Assembly (NCBI GenBank): GCA_010027235.1
Contig: RGVP01000005.1
Span: 1 to 47,010, forward strand
Source: a bacterium
GTDB lineage: Bacteria > Verrucomicrobiota > Verrucomicrobiia > Opitutales > Opitutaceae
DNA: 47,010 nt
Direction of reading: 5' to 3'
The position numbers and the translations under genes are program-made. How positions within the stretch are numbered: position 1 is the stretch's first letter; each line of letters opens with the position of its first letter. The notes below the pieces were generated by a model. The model made no database searches and was not told where the DNA came from. It worked only from the letters and a program-made list of their open reading frames with translations. Positions 27,487 through 35,943 of the stretch are shown here, piece by piece.

Positions 27487-28491
27487 ATGCAATCCCTCCG
27501 AATCCCCTGTTTTATCCTGCTGAGCCTTTCTGTCTTGGTCGCCCGGGCATTTTCCGCCGACTACGTGAATGTGAAAGAATACACTGACCGTGGTGTCATG
27601 ATGTATGGTGATACTTCACAAGGTGGCCCGCCGTTTGCGAAGGACCCCTCAGTGGTGAAGTTTAATGGGCGTTACTTGATGTATTACTCCGTGCCCACTT
27701 TTGGTGGCATGCAAGGCTGGCGCATCGGCGTCGCGGCCAGTCGAGACCTTTTGATTTGGGAAAAACTTACGACCCTTGAGCCTGCCCATCCCAGCGAGGC
27801 CAATGGGTTTTGCGCGCCCGGTGCCATCGTGCTCGGGGGCAAGGTGCATCTCTTTTACCAGACCTACGGTAACCGCGAAAAAGACGCCATCTGTCATGCC
27901 TGGTCCGAAGACGGGGTGACCTTCACCCGCGAGCCGACCAACCCCATTTTCCATCCTCACGGGGACTGGACCTGCGGACGCGCCATCGATGCCGAAGTGA
28001 TCCCCTACGGCGACCGCCTTCTCCTCTATTTTGCCAGTCGTGATCCTGGCTATAAAATCCAGCTCGTCGGCGTAGCCTCCGCCCCGCTCGATTCAGATTG
28101 GGCGCGGGACAAATGGACCCAGCTGGCTGACCGCACCATTTTGAAACCCGAACTGCCGTGGGAGCAGGAGTGCCTCGAAGCCCCTACATTGGTCCGGCGC
28201 GGCAAGTCACTCATCATGTTTTACGCCGGAGCCTACAACAACATGCCCCAGCAGGTCGGCTGCGCGGTCAGCACCGATGCGGTGAACTGGAAGCGCCTTT
28301 CCGATACCCCACTGCTGGCCGTCGGCGAGCCGGGCAGCTGGAACGCCAGCGAATCCGGCCACCCCGGGGTCTTTACCGACACCGACGGGCAGACCTACCT
28401 CTTTTATCAGGGCAACGCCGACAAAGGTAAGTCCTGGTTCCTCTCGAAAGTGAAGATTGGCTGGAGGAACGACGTGCCCTACGTCGAGTGA
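27487..28491 (+). CDS. Secreted five-bladed beta-propeller glycoside hydrolase (GH43-like)
   Basis: The 334-residue protein has a signal peptide (1-23, ending RAFSA). It is a beta-propeller with repeated Y-x-Y/W blade motifs. D53 in FAKDPSVV fits the catalytic base position of GH43/GH32-like enzymes. AIDAEVI near residue 166 and ECLEAP near 230 are candidates for the remaining acidic residues. Related families GH117 and GH130 share the fold, so the family label is tentative. It is divergent from the GH2 operon (130-bp gap) and probably acts on arabino- or galacto-side chains; that is inferred. Confidence 0.78.
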   Translation: MQSLRIPCFILLSLSVLVARAFSADYVNVKEYTDRGVMMYGDTSQGGPPFAKDPSVVKFNGRYLMYYSVPTFGGMQGWRIGVAASRDLLIWEKLTTLEPAHPSEANGFCAPGAIVLGGKVHLFYQTYGNREKDAICHAWSEDGVTFTREPTNPIFHPHGDWTCGRAIDAEVIPYGDRLLLYFASRDPGYKIQLVGVASAPLDSDWARDKWTQLADRTILKPELPWEQECLEAPTLVRRGKSLIMFYAGAYNNMPQQVGCAVSTDAVNWKRLSDTPLLAVGEPGSWNASESGHPGVFTDTDGQTYLFYQGNADKGKSWFLSKVKIGWRNDVPYVE

Positions 28492-28509
28492 GCAGAGGTG
28501 GGTCGCCCC

Positions 28510-28541
28510 AAACCGCGCCCGTTGCAGGGAGCGGTTTTGTT
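28510..28541 (+). terminator. Possible terminator after the GH43-like gene
   Basis: AAACCGC (28510-28516) and GCGGTTT (28531-28537) pair around a 14-nt loop and are followed by TTGTT. Long loop and short T run make it a moderate candidate. Confidence 0.5.
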
Positions 28542-28653
28542 ACCGCGCTTCACCGCGCCGAGCCGTAAAAGGAGCGCTTAACCGTAGAATTAATTCGGTT
28601 CATATAATGAATAAAATTAATACGAGGAACATTTTCTGCTGCATATACTTATT

Positions 28654-29949
28654 ATGTTGTTCCCCGCGTTCACCTGCAAATCGATTGCCCGAGGAGGGTT
28701 AATTTTGACCACTTTGGTCACTCCCTTGTCCGCCAATACGGGCGCAGTGATCGATTCTGGCCACAGCGCTTGGATTCTCACTGCGACCGCGTTGGTCCTT
28801 TTTATGACTATGCCGGGCCTAGCGCTGTTTTATGGCGGCTTGGTGCGTGCGAAGAACGTGCTCTCCGTGCTCGGCCAGTGCGCGGGCGTGGCCTGCGCGG
28901 CCTCGCTGGTCTGGGTCGTGGCCGGCTACTCGCTGGCGTTCAAGGGCGCGGGCGGCTGGATCGGCGATCTTAGCGCGCTCGGCTTGCGCGGCCTCACTCC
29001 GCAGTCGGTCGCGGCGGGCACGGCGATTCCCGAGCTTCTCTTCGCCGCTTTTCAGATGACCTTCGCGATCATCACGCCCGGACTCTTCATCGGCGCGGTG
29101 GTGGAGCGCATGAAGTTTGGCGCGATGATGCTGTTTTCCGCGCTCTGGCTGCTCGTCGTCTACGCGCCGGTCTGCAAGTGGGTGTGGGGCGGCGGCTGGC
29201 TGGCGCAGCTCGGAGTTCGCGATCTCGCTGGCGGCATCGTGGTGCACGCCACGGCGGGCGTGACGCTCTTGCTCGGCAAGCGCAAGGGCTTCCCGCAGCA
29301 TCCGCACCCGCCGCACCAGCCGGTGCTGGTTTTCGTCGGCGCGGGCATGCTGTGGGTGGGCTGGTTCGGCTTTAACGCCGGCAGCGGGCTCGCCGCCGGC
29401 GGCTCCGCCGGGCTCACGCTTCTCGTCACGCACCTCTCGGCCTGCAGTGCCGCGCTGGTCTGGATGTTTTTGGAAAAAGTCCGCAACGGCAAAGCCGGCG
29501 TGGTCGGCATGGTGACCGGCCTCGTCGCCGGTCTCGCGACCATCACTCCCGCTTCGGGCGACGTCGGCGTGATCGGCGCCATCCTAATCGGTGGCATCGC
29601 CTCGGTGGTGTGCTACTTTGCGGTCAACCTCATCCGCGAGCGCCTGCACATCGACGACTCGCTTGACGTTTTTGCGGTGCACGGTGTGGGCGGCATCCTC
29701 GGCACGCTGCTGCTGGCGGTCTTTGGTCAAAGCGCCTTGGGCGGCCTCGGCGTGGTGAAGCCGATGGGCGAGCAACTCGGTGTGCAGGCGCTGGCGCTCG
29801 GCGTGACGATCGCTTGGTCGGCGATCGCGACTGTGGCGCTGGTCTGGATCGTGAAGCTCGTGATCGGGCTACGCGTCACCCCCGAGCAGGAGTCCGAGGG
29901 CCTCGACCGCGCCGAGCACGGCGAAAACGGCTACACGCTGGAGAGCTGA
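28654..29949 (+). CDS. amt: Ammonium transporter (Amt family)
   Basis: The protein has up to 431 residues and about 11 hydrophobic segments. GLALFYGGLVRAKN is the Amt signature in helix 1. The pore twin histidines are H198 in DLAGGIVVHATAG and H343 in DVFAVHGVGG. The usual ITPA(A/S)G motif is present. The first ATG at 28654 has no ribosome binding site. An in-frame TTG at 28705 has GAGGAGGG 7 nt upstream and may be the true start, removing 17 residues. No glnK/glnB lies next to it. A core nitrogen-uptake function unrelated to the glycan genes is expected. Confidence 0.93.
   Translation: MLFPAFTCKSIARGGLILTTLVTPLSANTGAVIDSGHSAWILTATALVLFMTMPGLALFYGGLVRAKNVLSVLGQCAGVACAASLVWVVAGYSLAFKGAGGWIGDLSALGLRGLTPQSVAAGTAIPELLFAAFQMTFAIITPGLFIGAVVERMKFGAMMLFSALWLLVVYAPVCKWVWGGGWLAQLGVRDLAGGIVVHATAGVTLLLGKRKGFPQHPHPPHQPVLVFVGAGMLWVGWFGFNAGSGLAAGGSAGLTLLVTHLSACSAALVWMFLEKVRNGKAGVVGMVTGLVAGLATITPASGDVGVIGAILIGGIASVVCYFAVNLIRERLHIDDSLDVFAVHGVGGILGTLLLAVFGQSALGGLGVVKPMGEQLGVQALALGVTIAWSAIATVALVWIVKLVIGLRVTPEQESEGLDRAEHGENGYTLES
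28691..28707 (+). promoter_or_regulatory. Strong Shine-Dalgarno with in-frame TTG start in amt
   Basis: GAGGAGGG (28691-28698) sits 7 nt (counted from GGAGG) before TTG at 28705-28707, in frame with amt. It is the clearest ribosome binding site in the window, where most genes lack one, and it argues for the downstream start. Confidence 0.6.
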
Positions 29950-29962
29950 GTTTCCGCGCCAG

Positions 29963-29978
29963 CCCTCGCGGACGAGGG
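29963..29978 (+). terminator. Hairpin after amt
   Basis: CCCTCG (29963-29968) and CGAGGG (29973-29978) close a 4-nt CGGA loop 14 nt after the stop codon. There is no T run, so termination strength is doubtful. Confidence 0.35.
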
Positions 29979-30047
29979 TTCGCCTCGCCTGCCCGTTCGC
30001 GCTCATCACGCCGCCGTTTTGTAAACTTAGACGGTTTGGCAGGACAC

Positions 30048-30077
30048 GAAAAAGCCGCGCCCAAGTGGGCGCGGCTT
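30048..30077 (-). terminator. Intrinsic terminator of gnd
   Basis: AAGCCGCGCCC (30052-30062) and GGGCGCGGCTT (30067-30077) form an 11-bp perfect stem with a 4-nt loop. Read on the minus strand it ends in five T residues (30053-30049). It lies 33 nt after the gnd stop. Confidence 0.88.
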
Positions 30078-30109
30078 GGTGAACCGAATCGGTTGGCTGC
30101 GGCTGGGGC

Positions 30110-31618
30110 TTAAGCCTCGAGCTGGGGGCGGACGGCCTCGGGCCAGTCGATGTGGAAGAACTTGCCGCGGGGCTGGTCGACGCGCTCGTAGGTGTGGGCG
30201 CCGAAGTAGTCGCGCTGGGCCTGAAGCAGGTTGGCGGGCAGGCGGGCGGAACGGTAGGCGTCGTAGTAGCTCAAAGCCGAGGCGAAGGTCGGCACGCTGA
30301 TGCCGCTCTCCACCGCGAGGGCGATGACCTTGCGCCAATTGGCCTGGGCCTTCTGGATGGTTGCGTTGAAATACTCGTCGAGCAGGAGGTTCGCGAGCTT
30401 CGGGTTGCGGGCATAGGCCTCGGTGATCTTCTGCAGGAAGGCCGCGCGGATGATGCAGCCGCCGCGGAAGATCTGGGCGATCTGGCCGAAGTTGAGCTTC
30501 CAGCCGTATTCGCCCTGCGCGGTGCGCATGAGCTGGAAGCCCTGGGCGTAGGAGCAAATTTTCGAGCAATAGAGGGCGTCGTGGATGGCCTTGATGAGGG
30601 CTTTCTTTTGGGCGGGGCCGACTTTCTTCACCTTCGGGCCCTTGAGGACTTTCGAGGCGGCGACACGCTCGTCCTTGATTGCGGAAATGCAGCGCGCAAA
30701 GACGGACTCGGCGATGGTCGGGGCGGGCACGCCCATGTCGAGTGCGTTGACCGAGGTCCACTTGCCCGTGCCTTTCTGGCCGGCGGTGTCGAGGACGACG
30801 TCGACGAAGGGTTTCTTCGTAACGGGATCCTTTTGCTTGAGGATGTCGGCGGTGATCTCGACGAGGAAGCTGTCGAGCGCGCCTTTGTTCCACTGGGAGA
30901 AAATCTCGCCCATCTCGGCGGGCTTCAGGCCGAGGAGGCCCTGCATGAGGGAGTAGGCCTCGCAGATCATCTGCATGTCACCATATTCGATGCCGTTGTG
31001 GACCATCTTCACGTAGTGGCCGGCGCCATTTTCACCGATGTAGGTGGTGCAGGGCACGCCGCCCTTGACGGGCTTGCCGGGCTTCGCGCCCATGAGGGGC
31101 TTGCCGGTCTTCTTGTCGACCTTGGCGGCTATGGCCTTCCAAATGGGCTCAAGGTGCTTGAAGGCGGCCTTGTCACCGCCGGGCATGAGGGAGGGGCCGA
31201 AACGCGCGCCTTCTTCGCCGCCGGACACGCCGGAGCCGATAAAGAGGAAGCCCTTTTCCTTGAGGGCCTTTTCGCGGCGGATGGTGTCGGTCCAGAGGGC
31301 GTTGCCGCCGTCGATGATGATGTCGCCCGGCTCGAAGACTTGGGTGAGCCCGTCGATCACGGCGTCGGTGGGCTTGCCGGCCTGAACGAGGATGATGGCC
31401 TTGCGGGGCTTGGAAAGGGAGGCGGCGAACTCTTGGAGGGTCTTGGTGCCGACGAGACCGCCGGGGGTGTTGGGATTTTCGGCGACGAACTTGTCGGTCT
31501 TTTCCACGGTGCGGTTGTAGACCGAGATTTGGAAGCCGTGGTCGGCGATATTAAGGGCGAGGTTCTGACCCATCACGGCGAGGCCGATGAGTCCGATGTC
31601 GGAGTGCGTCTTGGGCAT
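30110..31618 (-). CDS. gnd: 6-phosphogluconate dehydrogenase, decarboxylating
   Basis: From the ATG at 31618 ([19 protein letters not shown]) the protein has 502 residues; an upstream in-frame ATG at 31639 adds 7 residues without a conserved motif. [12 protein letters not shown] is the NADP-binding loop. [17 protein letters not shown] contains the catalytic Lys and the substrate-binding His-Asn-Gly. [12 protein letters not shown] is the classic family signature. The length fits the long-chain enzyme class, except that some residues around 180-200 ([20 protein letters not shown]) look like a Lys/Gly-rich insertion. It catalyses the NADP-dependent conversion of 6-phosphogluconate to ribulose 5-phosphate and CO2. 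The start is preceded by TTCCACCAACC. Confidence 0.95.
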   Translation of the reverse strand: MPKTHSDIGLIGLAVMGQNLALNIADHGFQISVYNRTVEKTDKFVAENPNTPGGLVGTKTLQEFAASLSKPRKAIILVQAGKPTDAVIDGLTQVFEPGDIIIDGGNALWTDTIRREKALKEKGFLFIGSGVSGGEEGARFGPSLMPGGDKAAFKHLEPIWKAIAAKVDKKTGKPLMGAKPGKPVKGGVPCTTYIGENGAGHYVKMVHNGIEYGDMQMICEAYSLMQGLLGLKPAEMGEIFSQWNKGALDSFLVEITADILKQKDPVTKKPFVDVVLDTAGQKGTGKWTSVNALDMGVPAPTIAESVFARCISAIKDERVAASKVLKGPKVKKVGPAQKKALIKAIHDALYCSKICSYAQGFQLMRTAQGEYGWKLNFGQIAQIFRGGCIIRAAFLQKITEAYARNPKLANLLLDEYFNATIQKAQANWRKVIALAVESGISVPTFASALSYYDAYRSARLPANLLQAQRDYFGAHTYERVDQPRGKFFHIDWPEAVRPQLEA

Positions 31619-31797
31619 GGTTGGTGGAAGGAAGGACAATCGCTAGGCTGTGCGCAGGACCGACCGACGCAAGCGTGGTTGGGTGGTTTTGTGCTAGTTG
31701 TAGGCCGGCTTACCCTAGCCGTTATGGTATCTGTTTGGTTGTCGCGGCGGGGTCTAATGGGCTATGAAACCGGTGAATGCATTGGCCCTATCCCCTT

Positions 31798-33801
31798 ATG
31801 CCCGCGAATTTTTTTTTGCAGCGATCCCTTGGTTTTGGTCGTGCCCTCATGGCCTGCGGCTTGGCGATTCTGTGTTTAGCTTCAGCCCGGGCCAACGATC
31901 CGGGCGGCGGCGCGGCGGGCGCAGGACCAAACGTCACCCTCGCTTTTAACTCCACCGCGGCGACGCTCGATAACGGGGTGATCAACGCGACCATCGATCC
32001 GGCTAGCGGCCGAGTTACCTCTTACAAATTTAACGGCAACCAGATGGTCGACCCCGCGAACCCCATCTACTACAGTATGGATGGCGGCCCAAGTTACGAG
32101 CAACCGAGCCGATGTGTCTTCTCGGTGTTCACCAATACTGCCGATATGGTGGAGATCTCGTGCAAACGCACGTGGAAGGCCGCCGGTTTCAAGCACGTTT
32201 TCGATATCGAGCTCCACTGGGTGCTGCGCCGTGGTGACACTGGGCTCTACGCCTTCGCTATCCTAGATCATCCCGCCGACTACCCCGCGGCCACCGTCGG
32301 CGAGTGGCGCATCGTCTGGAAGCTGCCCCACACCGCGACCACCTACGCCTTTGAACGAGCCTACGTTGATGAGCTCCGCAATTGGGAGATGCCCTCCTAT
32401 TACGACTACCGGCAGGCGAGTCGCACCAGCATCGCCGAGATCGTCAAACTCAACACCGGCGTGCGCGCCGGTCGCTATGACGGCAAGTATTCCTACGCTG
32501 CGCGCTACTTCGATATCGGCACCTGGGGCCATGCCAGCGACATCGCCAAAAAGGGCGTCTGGTTCGTGCTCGGCGGCCACGACTATTTCAACGATGGCCC
32601 GACCAAGCAGGACCTGACGCTTTCTGAGAGTTACATCCTCATGCATTTCGGCCGCAACCACTACAACGCCTCCGGCATCAGCGTGGCCGCCGGAGAGTCG
32701 TGGCGAAAAATGTTCGGCCCGTTCCTGCTTTATTGCAACGGCACCACGGCGACGACGAACGCCGGAGACGCCCTCTGGGCCGACGCCAAGGCCCAGGTCG
32801 CCGCCGAAAAGGCCGCCTGGCCCTACTCCTGGCTCGTGAACGCCGACCATCCCGCCGCGGCCGGCCGCGGAACCGTGAGCGGTAGATTGGTGATCAACGA
32901 TCCCCTCAAGCTCAGTGTGAGTGGAGCCGGCGCCCGCGTCGGCCTCGCCGCACCCGAGGACGTGGCCGGCAACTGGCAGTTCCAAAGCAAGGGCTACCAA
33001 TACTGGACCGTCGCTGACGCTTCGGGAAACTTCACCATTCCCGCCGTCCGTCCCGGTTCCTACACGCTTTATGCCTACAACGACGGAGTGGTGGGCGAAT
33101 ACTCCAAAACCGCCGTGTCAGTCACCGCCGGCGCCACCAACGCTCAGGGCACGCTGACCTGGACCGTTGCTCACCCCGGCGCGAGCATCGCGTGGGAAAT
33201 CGGCACGCCCGACCGGACCGCCCGCGAGTTCCGCCACGGCAACGACTACTTCGAGCCCTTCCTATGGAACAGCTTTGCCGCCGAACTGCCCAGCCCTCTC
33301 GTTTACATTGTCGGCGCGAGCGCCCCCGGCCGCGACTGGAACTACGTCCACACCTCTCTCCCCGTCACCGCTGGTGCTGCCACCACTTATGTCGCTTGGG
33401 ATTGGAAAGTGAACTTCGAGCTGCCGGCCTTACCCGTTAGCGGCAACGCCACTCTCACCGTCGCCTTTGCGAGCGCGCACTACGCCCGTCTCTGGCTTTA
33501 CCTGAATAACGAGTCTAAGGCCTTCGCCCGACTTTCCCCGCCGGTCAACGGCGGCAACGCCCTTCTCCGCCAAGGCATCCACGCGAAATATTCCACCCTC
33601 GATGTCACTATCCCGGTGTCCCGTCTCAAGCTTGGGCCAAACACCTTTACCTTCCACTTTGGCGGTTCCGCCCAGGCCAGCCACGTGATGTATGACTACC
33701 TCCGGCTGGAATTACCTGCCATGCCCCCGCCTGCTGGAAACAGAACGTCGGCAACTTCTCCGGTCGGCGTGCGCCCACCTTCTCCCAAACCGAGGGCGTG
33801 A
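31798..33801 (+). CDS. Rhamnogalacturonan lyase (polysaccharide lyase family 4)
   Basis: I start at the ATG at 31798 (667 residues), preceded by CTATCCCCTT. A signal peptide covers 1-32 (LAILCLASARAN). The catalytic beta-sandwich runs to about residue 350. K230 in YDGKYSYAAR and H288 in FGRNHYNASG match the Lys/His pair of PL4, about 60 residues apart in the Aspergillus enzyme and 58 here. A Fn3-like domain (GRLVINDP, GNFTIPAVRPGSYTLYAYNDG) and a C-terminal CBM-like jelly roll (HVMYDYLRLEL) complete the family layout. PL4 cuts the rhamnogalacturonan I backbone by beta-elimination. The last 25 residues are Pro/Ser-rich and do not look like the family. This is the firmest evidence for a pectic substrate in the window. 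Confidence 0.88.
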   Translation: MPANFFLQRSLGFGRALMACGLAILCLASARANDPGGGAAGAGPNVTLAFNSTAATLDNGVINATIDPASGRVTSYKFNGNQMVDPANPIYYSMDGGPSYEQPSRCVFSVFTNTADMVEISCKRTWKAAGFKHVFDIELHWVLRRGDTGLYAFAILDHPADYPAATVGEWRIVWKLPHTATTYAFERAYVDELRNWEMPSYYDYRQASRTSIAEIVKLNTGVRAGRYDGKYSYAARYFDIGTWGHASDIAKKGVWFVLGGHDYFNDGPTKQDLTLSESYILMHFGRNHYNASGISVAAGESWRKMFGPFLLYCNGTTATTNAGDALWADAKAQVAAEKAAWPYSWLVNADHPAAAGRGTVSGRLVINDPLKLSVSGAGARVGLAAPEDVAGNWQFQSKGYQYWTVADASGNFTIPAVRPGSYTLYAYNDGVVGEYSKTAVSVTAGATNAQGTLTWTVAHPGASIAWEIGTPDRTAREFRHGNDYFEPFLWNSFAAELPSPLVYIVGASAPGRDWNYVHTSLPVTAGAATTYVAWDWKVNFELPALPVSGNATLTVAFASAHYARLWLYLNNESKAFARLSPPVNGGNALLRQGIHAKYSTLDVTIPVSRLKLGPNTFTFHFGGSAQASHVMYDYLRLELPAMPPPAGNRTSATSPVGVRPPSPKPRA

Positions 33802-33867
33802 TCTTGAACCTGCACGGCCCGAGGCTTTGGCCTTCCGCGCCGCCGCTGCCAAGTCTAGCCTGCCTCT

Positions 33868-34962
33868 GTGATGCCTGACGAACGCGAATCGCCTGACGCC
33901 CGGCGCCTGCAGCAGAAGAAGCCGGCCTTTCCTGTGAGCGACGCCCTGCGCGCCTACCTACGGCGGACGCGGCGCGAACGCGATCTGCCGGTCACTTATG
34001 AGCGGCTGCGGCGCTTCACTGATAGCGTGCCCCTCTCCGACGGGCGCGGTAAACCTTCGCTCTGGGAAAGCGTGTTCTACGACCGGCTGGACATGCAGGG
34101 CCTGCACGAGGACCTGAAACGCGTCTACGCCATCCTCCGCGTGGACGGCGACCTCTCGGTCATGCAGCACCTCTACATCGACCGGATCGACTTCTGCGCC
34201 TTCGGCAACTCCGCGCCCTTCCGTGTCCGCATCGTAAACGCCTACAACGATAATCCCGACCACTTCTACGTGAAGCGCGGTGACGCCTCGCGCATCTACG
34301 GCCTCGAGCTCGAGCATTTGCTCTCCCCCAATCGCCTCAATTTCCTCACCTGCGGCGCTACCCTCGTCGAGGAGCACATCGCCGGCATTCCGGGCAACGA
34401 GTTCATCGACCGCTGGCTGCAAAGCCCCGAGATCCGGCCGGTTCGTCTGGCGAAGGAGTTGGTTAAATTTAATGAGCGTAGCTTTGTGCGCCTGCTCGGC
34501 GACATGCGTGCCTACAACTTCGTCATGGTGGTGACGCCCGACTTCGAGGACGCGCAGATCCGCGTGCGCGCGCTCGACTTCGACCAGCAGAGCTACGAGG
34601 GCCGACTCAACCTCTACAAGCCGCAGTTCTTTAAGGACAATGCCCCGCTCGCGCTCTTCTGCGCGAAGCACCTTCGCATCGAGACGGCCCGCCAATACCA
34701 GCGCGAGGAGCAGGTTATCATTCTCCAGCGCGCCGCTATCATCGAGGACCGCCTGGCCATGCTGCTGGCGGCGATGAGCGCCGACCCCATCGCACCACCC
34801 GACCACGTGCGCGAGCTGCGTGAGGGGCTGGCGGATTTCTATAAACGCCCCGCCTACCTGCGTTGCGAATCCATGGGCGCCTTGGTTCGTGAAAACCTGG
34901 AGAGCATCCGCCTCGCCGTTGCCGGCGCGGACGCCCCCGTGCGCTCCGGACTCGGGGTCTGA
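33868..34962 (+). CDS. Conserved-looking protein of unknown function with kinase-like motifs
   Basis: I do not recognise a named family. The GTG at 33868 and the ATG at 33871 are both possible starts (364 or 363 residues); there is no signal peptide or membrane segment. Motifs occur in the order of a protein-kinase/aminoglycoside-phosphotransferase fold: FYVKRGDA (K136, beta-3 Lys position), GLELEHLL (E147 or E149, helix C position), LVEEHIAGIPG (hinge), LLGDMRAYNFVMV (D212 and N217, catalytic loop), and ALDFDQQSY (D237, metal site). Fold assignment is an inference from this spacing. The next gene, 44 nt downstream, encodes a small membrane protein, so they probably form a two-gene unit. Confidence 0.6.
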   Translation: MMPDERESPDARRLQQKKPAFPVSDALRAYLRRTRRERDLPVTYERLRRFTDSVPLSDGRGKPSLWESVFYDRLDMQGLHEDLKRVYAILRVDGDLSVMQHLYIDRIDFCAFGNSAPFRVRIVNAYNDNPDHFYVKRGDASRIYGLELEHLLSPNRLNFLTCGATLVEEHIAGIPGNEFIDRWLQSPEIRPVRLAKELVKFNERSFVRLLGDMRAYNFVMVVTPDFEDAQIRVRALDFDQQSYEGRLNLYKPQFFKDNAPLALFCAKHLRIETARQYQREEQVIILQRAAIIEDRLAMLLAAMSADPIAPPDHVRELREGLADFYKRPAYLRCESMGALVRENLESIRLAVAGADAPVRSGLGV

Positions 34963-35006
34963 ACCCTGAGCTGGATTTTCGCCCTTTCTCCACAAACCTT
35001 ACAACC

Positions 35007-35483
35007 ATGCCCACGTCACCCGCCCCCGAGAAGCCTGTCGCCTGCCAGCACGACGAAGCCCGCCATCTGCTGGCGGTCGGGGCGGGGTTGGATGGCGCGC
35101 TCCGCCTGCTCATCAGCCAGTTTAGCGTGCTCCAGACTCGGTCGCAGCTACTCCTGACCGTGGCTACCCTCGCCCTAACCATCACTGGCTTTTCCGGTCC
35201 GCGCATCGCGGCGGCGGGAGATTTCCAACGGCTGGCGCTGGCCGCCGGTCTGGCTCTCGTTTTGGGCTCCATGTTACTCATTCTGGGCGGTTCGCTGCGT
35301 ATCCGCTGGGTGACGCAATTCCGCCGCCCAGAGGGCGGGGATGACGCCGCGCTGCTGGCCCAGATCGTGTGCTATCGGGATCGCAAAACGCGCCTGTTCT
35401 TTATCGAGGTCTGTCTCCTCCTTGCGGGCCTGACCGCCTACGTCGCCGCCATCATCGGCTACTTTCTCGTGGGAAAACTGTAA
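35007..35483 (+). CDS. Small multi-pass membrane protein, function unknown
   Basis: The 158-residue protein has about three hydrophobic segments (roughly 48-65, 76-95, 133-155) and a soluble N-terminus of about 35 residues with Cys/His. A basic cytosolic loop (RIRWVTQFRRPEGG, CYRDRKTRLFF) separates segments 2 and 3. The layout vaguely recalls small membrane effector domains such as PycTM or SLATT, but this is only a shape resemblance. It follows the kinase-like gene by 44 nt. The start is preceded by CCTTACAACC. Confidence 0.7.
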   Translation: MPTSPAPEKPVACQHDEARHLLAVGAGLDGALRLLISQFSVLQTRSQLLLTVATLALTITGFSGPRIAAAGDFQRLALAAGLALVLGSMLLILGGSLRIRWVTQFRRPEGGDDAALLAQIVCYRDRKTRLFFIEVCLLLAGLTAYVAAIIGYFLVGKL

Positions 35484-35595
35484 TACGCGCGGTTTGCTTT
35501 TTTTGGAAACAACCCTAACGTTCAATTGTCAGAGAAAAGACGGCCTAGGCTTCGTGTTTCTGGCCTGTAACTTCAACAACCCCCACAAAATCATC

Positions 35596-35751
35596 ATGAA
35601 AAAAGTCCTCCTCGTCGTTTCCCTCCTGTCGGTCGTTTCCCTCGGTTATGCCAACGAAGGCTGCGGCAGTGGCTGCGGCGATAAGAAGCCCGCTGATTCC
35701 ACCGGTCCCGCCAAGCCCGCCGACAAGGCCCCCGAAGCCCCCAAGTCCTGA
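35596..35751 (+). CDS. Small secreted Cys/Gly-rich peptide
   Basis: The 51-residue peptide starts at the ATG at 35596. A clear signal peptide (MKKVLLVVSLLSVVSLGYA) precedes a mature part of about 32 residues with a GCGSGCG motif and a Lys/Pro/Ala-rich tail. No lipobox is visible. Two tandem terminators follow, consistent with a discrete small transcript. Function is unknown; the Cys pair could bind metal or form a disulfide. Confidence 0.65.
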   Translation: MKKVLLVVSLLSVVSLGYANEGCGSGCGDKKPADSTGPAKPADKAPEAPKS

Positions 35752-35761
35752 ACTTCCGGGC

Positions 35762-35787
35762 GCGGATGCCTCCGCTTTCGTTTTTTT
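35762..35787 (+). terminator. First of two tandem terminators
   Basis: GCGGA (35762-35766) and TCCGC (35771-35775) with a TGCC loop are followed within 6 nt by seven T residues. The short stem makes it moderate. Confidence 0.55.
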
Positions 35788-35792
35788 GTGCA

Positions 35793-35819
35793 CCGACTCC
35801 GCCCAGAGTCGGTTTTTTT
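35793..35819 (+). terminator. Second tandem terminator
   Basis: CCGACTC (35793-35799) and GAGTCGG (35806-35812) form a 7-bp perfect stem followed directly by seven T residues (35813-35819). Confidence 0.85.
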
Positions 35820-35854
35820 GCGCCCGCAGCCCAAAAGAGTTGAATAGTTTAGAC

Positions 35855-35867
35855 GTTATTTAATAAC
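35855..35867. repeat. 13-bp palindrome upstream of the PL8 gene
   Basis: GTTATT-T-AATAAC is a perfect 6+1+6 palindrome 77 nt before the PL8 start, in a short AT-rich stretch. It is a candidate operator or promoter element with no other copy found. Confidence 0.35.
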
Positions 35868-35943
35868 TATAAATAACCCCTTCCCCATTGCTTCAAAATC
35901 GCCAGTCCCTTTTGCGCGGGCGGGCCTGATTCCTTTTACCCCG

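Noticed and set aside
30152-31879. 575-codon open frame antisense to gnd
   Set aside because: It mirrors the GC-rich codon pattern of gnd, has no recognisable domain, and gnd itself carries all family motifs.
33715-33867. Frameshift or lost domain at the end of the PL4 gene
   Set aside because: Another frame reads on plausibly for about 40 codons, but the PL4 fold is complete before it and no homologous domain can be recognised.
33958-34995. 345-codon minus-strand open frame
   Set aside because: Antisense shadow of the kinase-like gene; the plus frame has coherent motifs and continues into an operon with the next gene.
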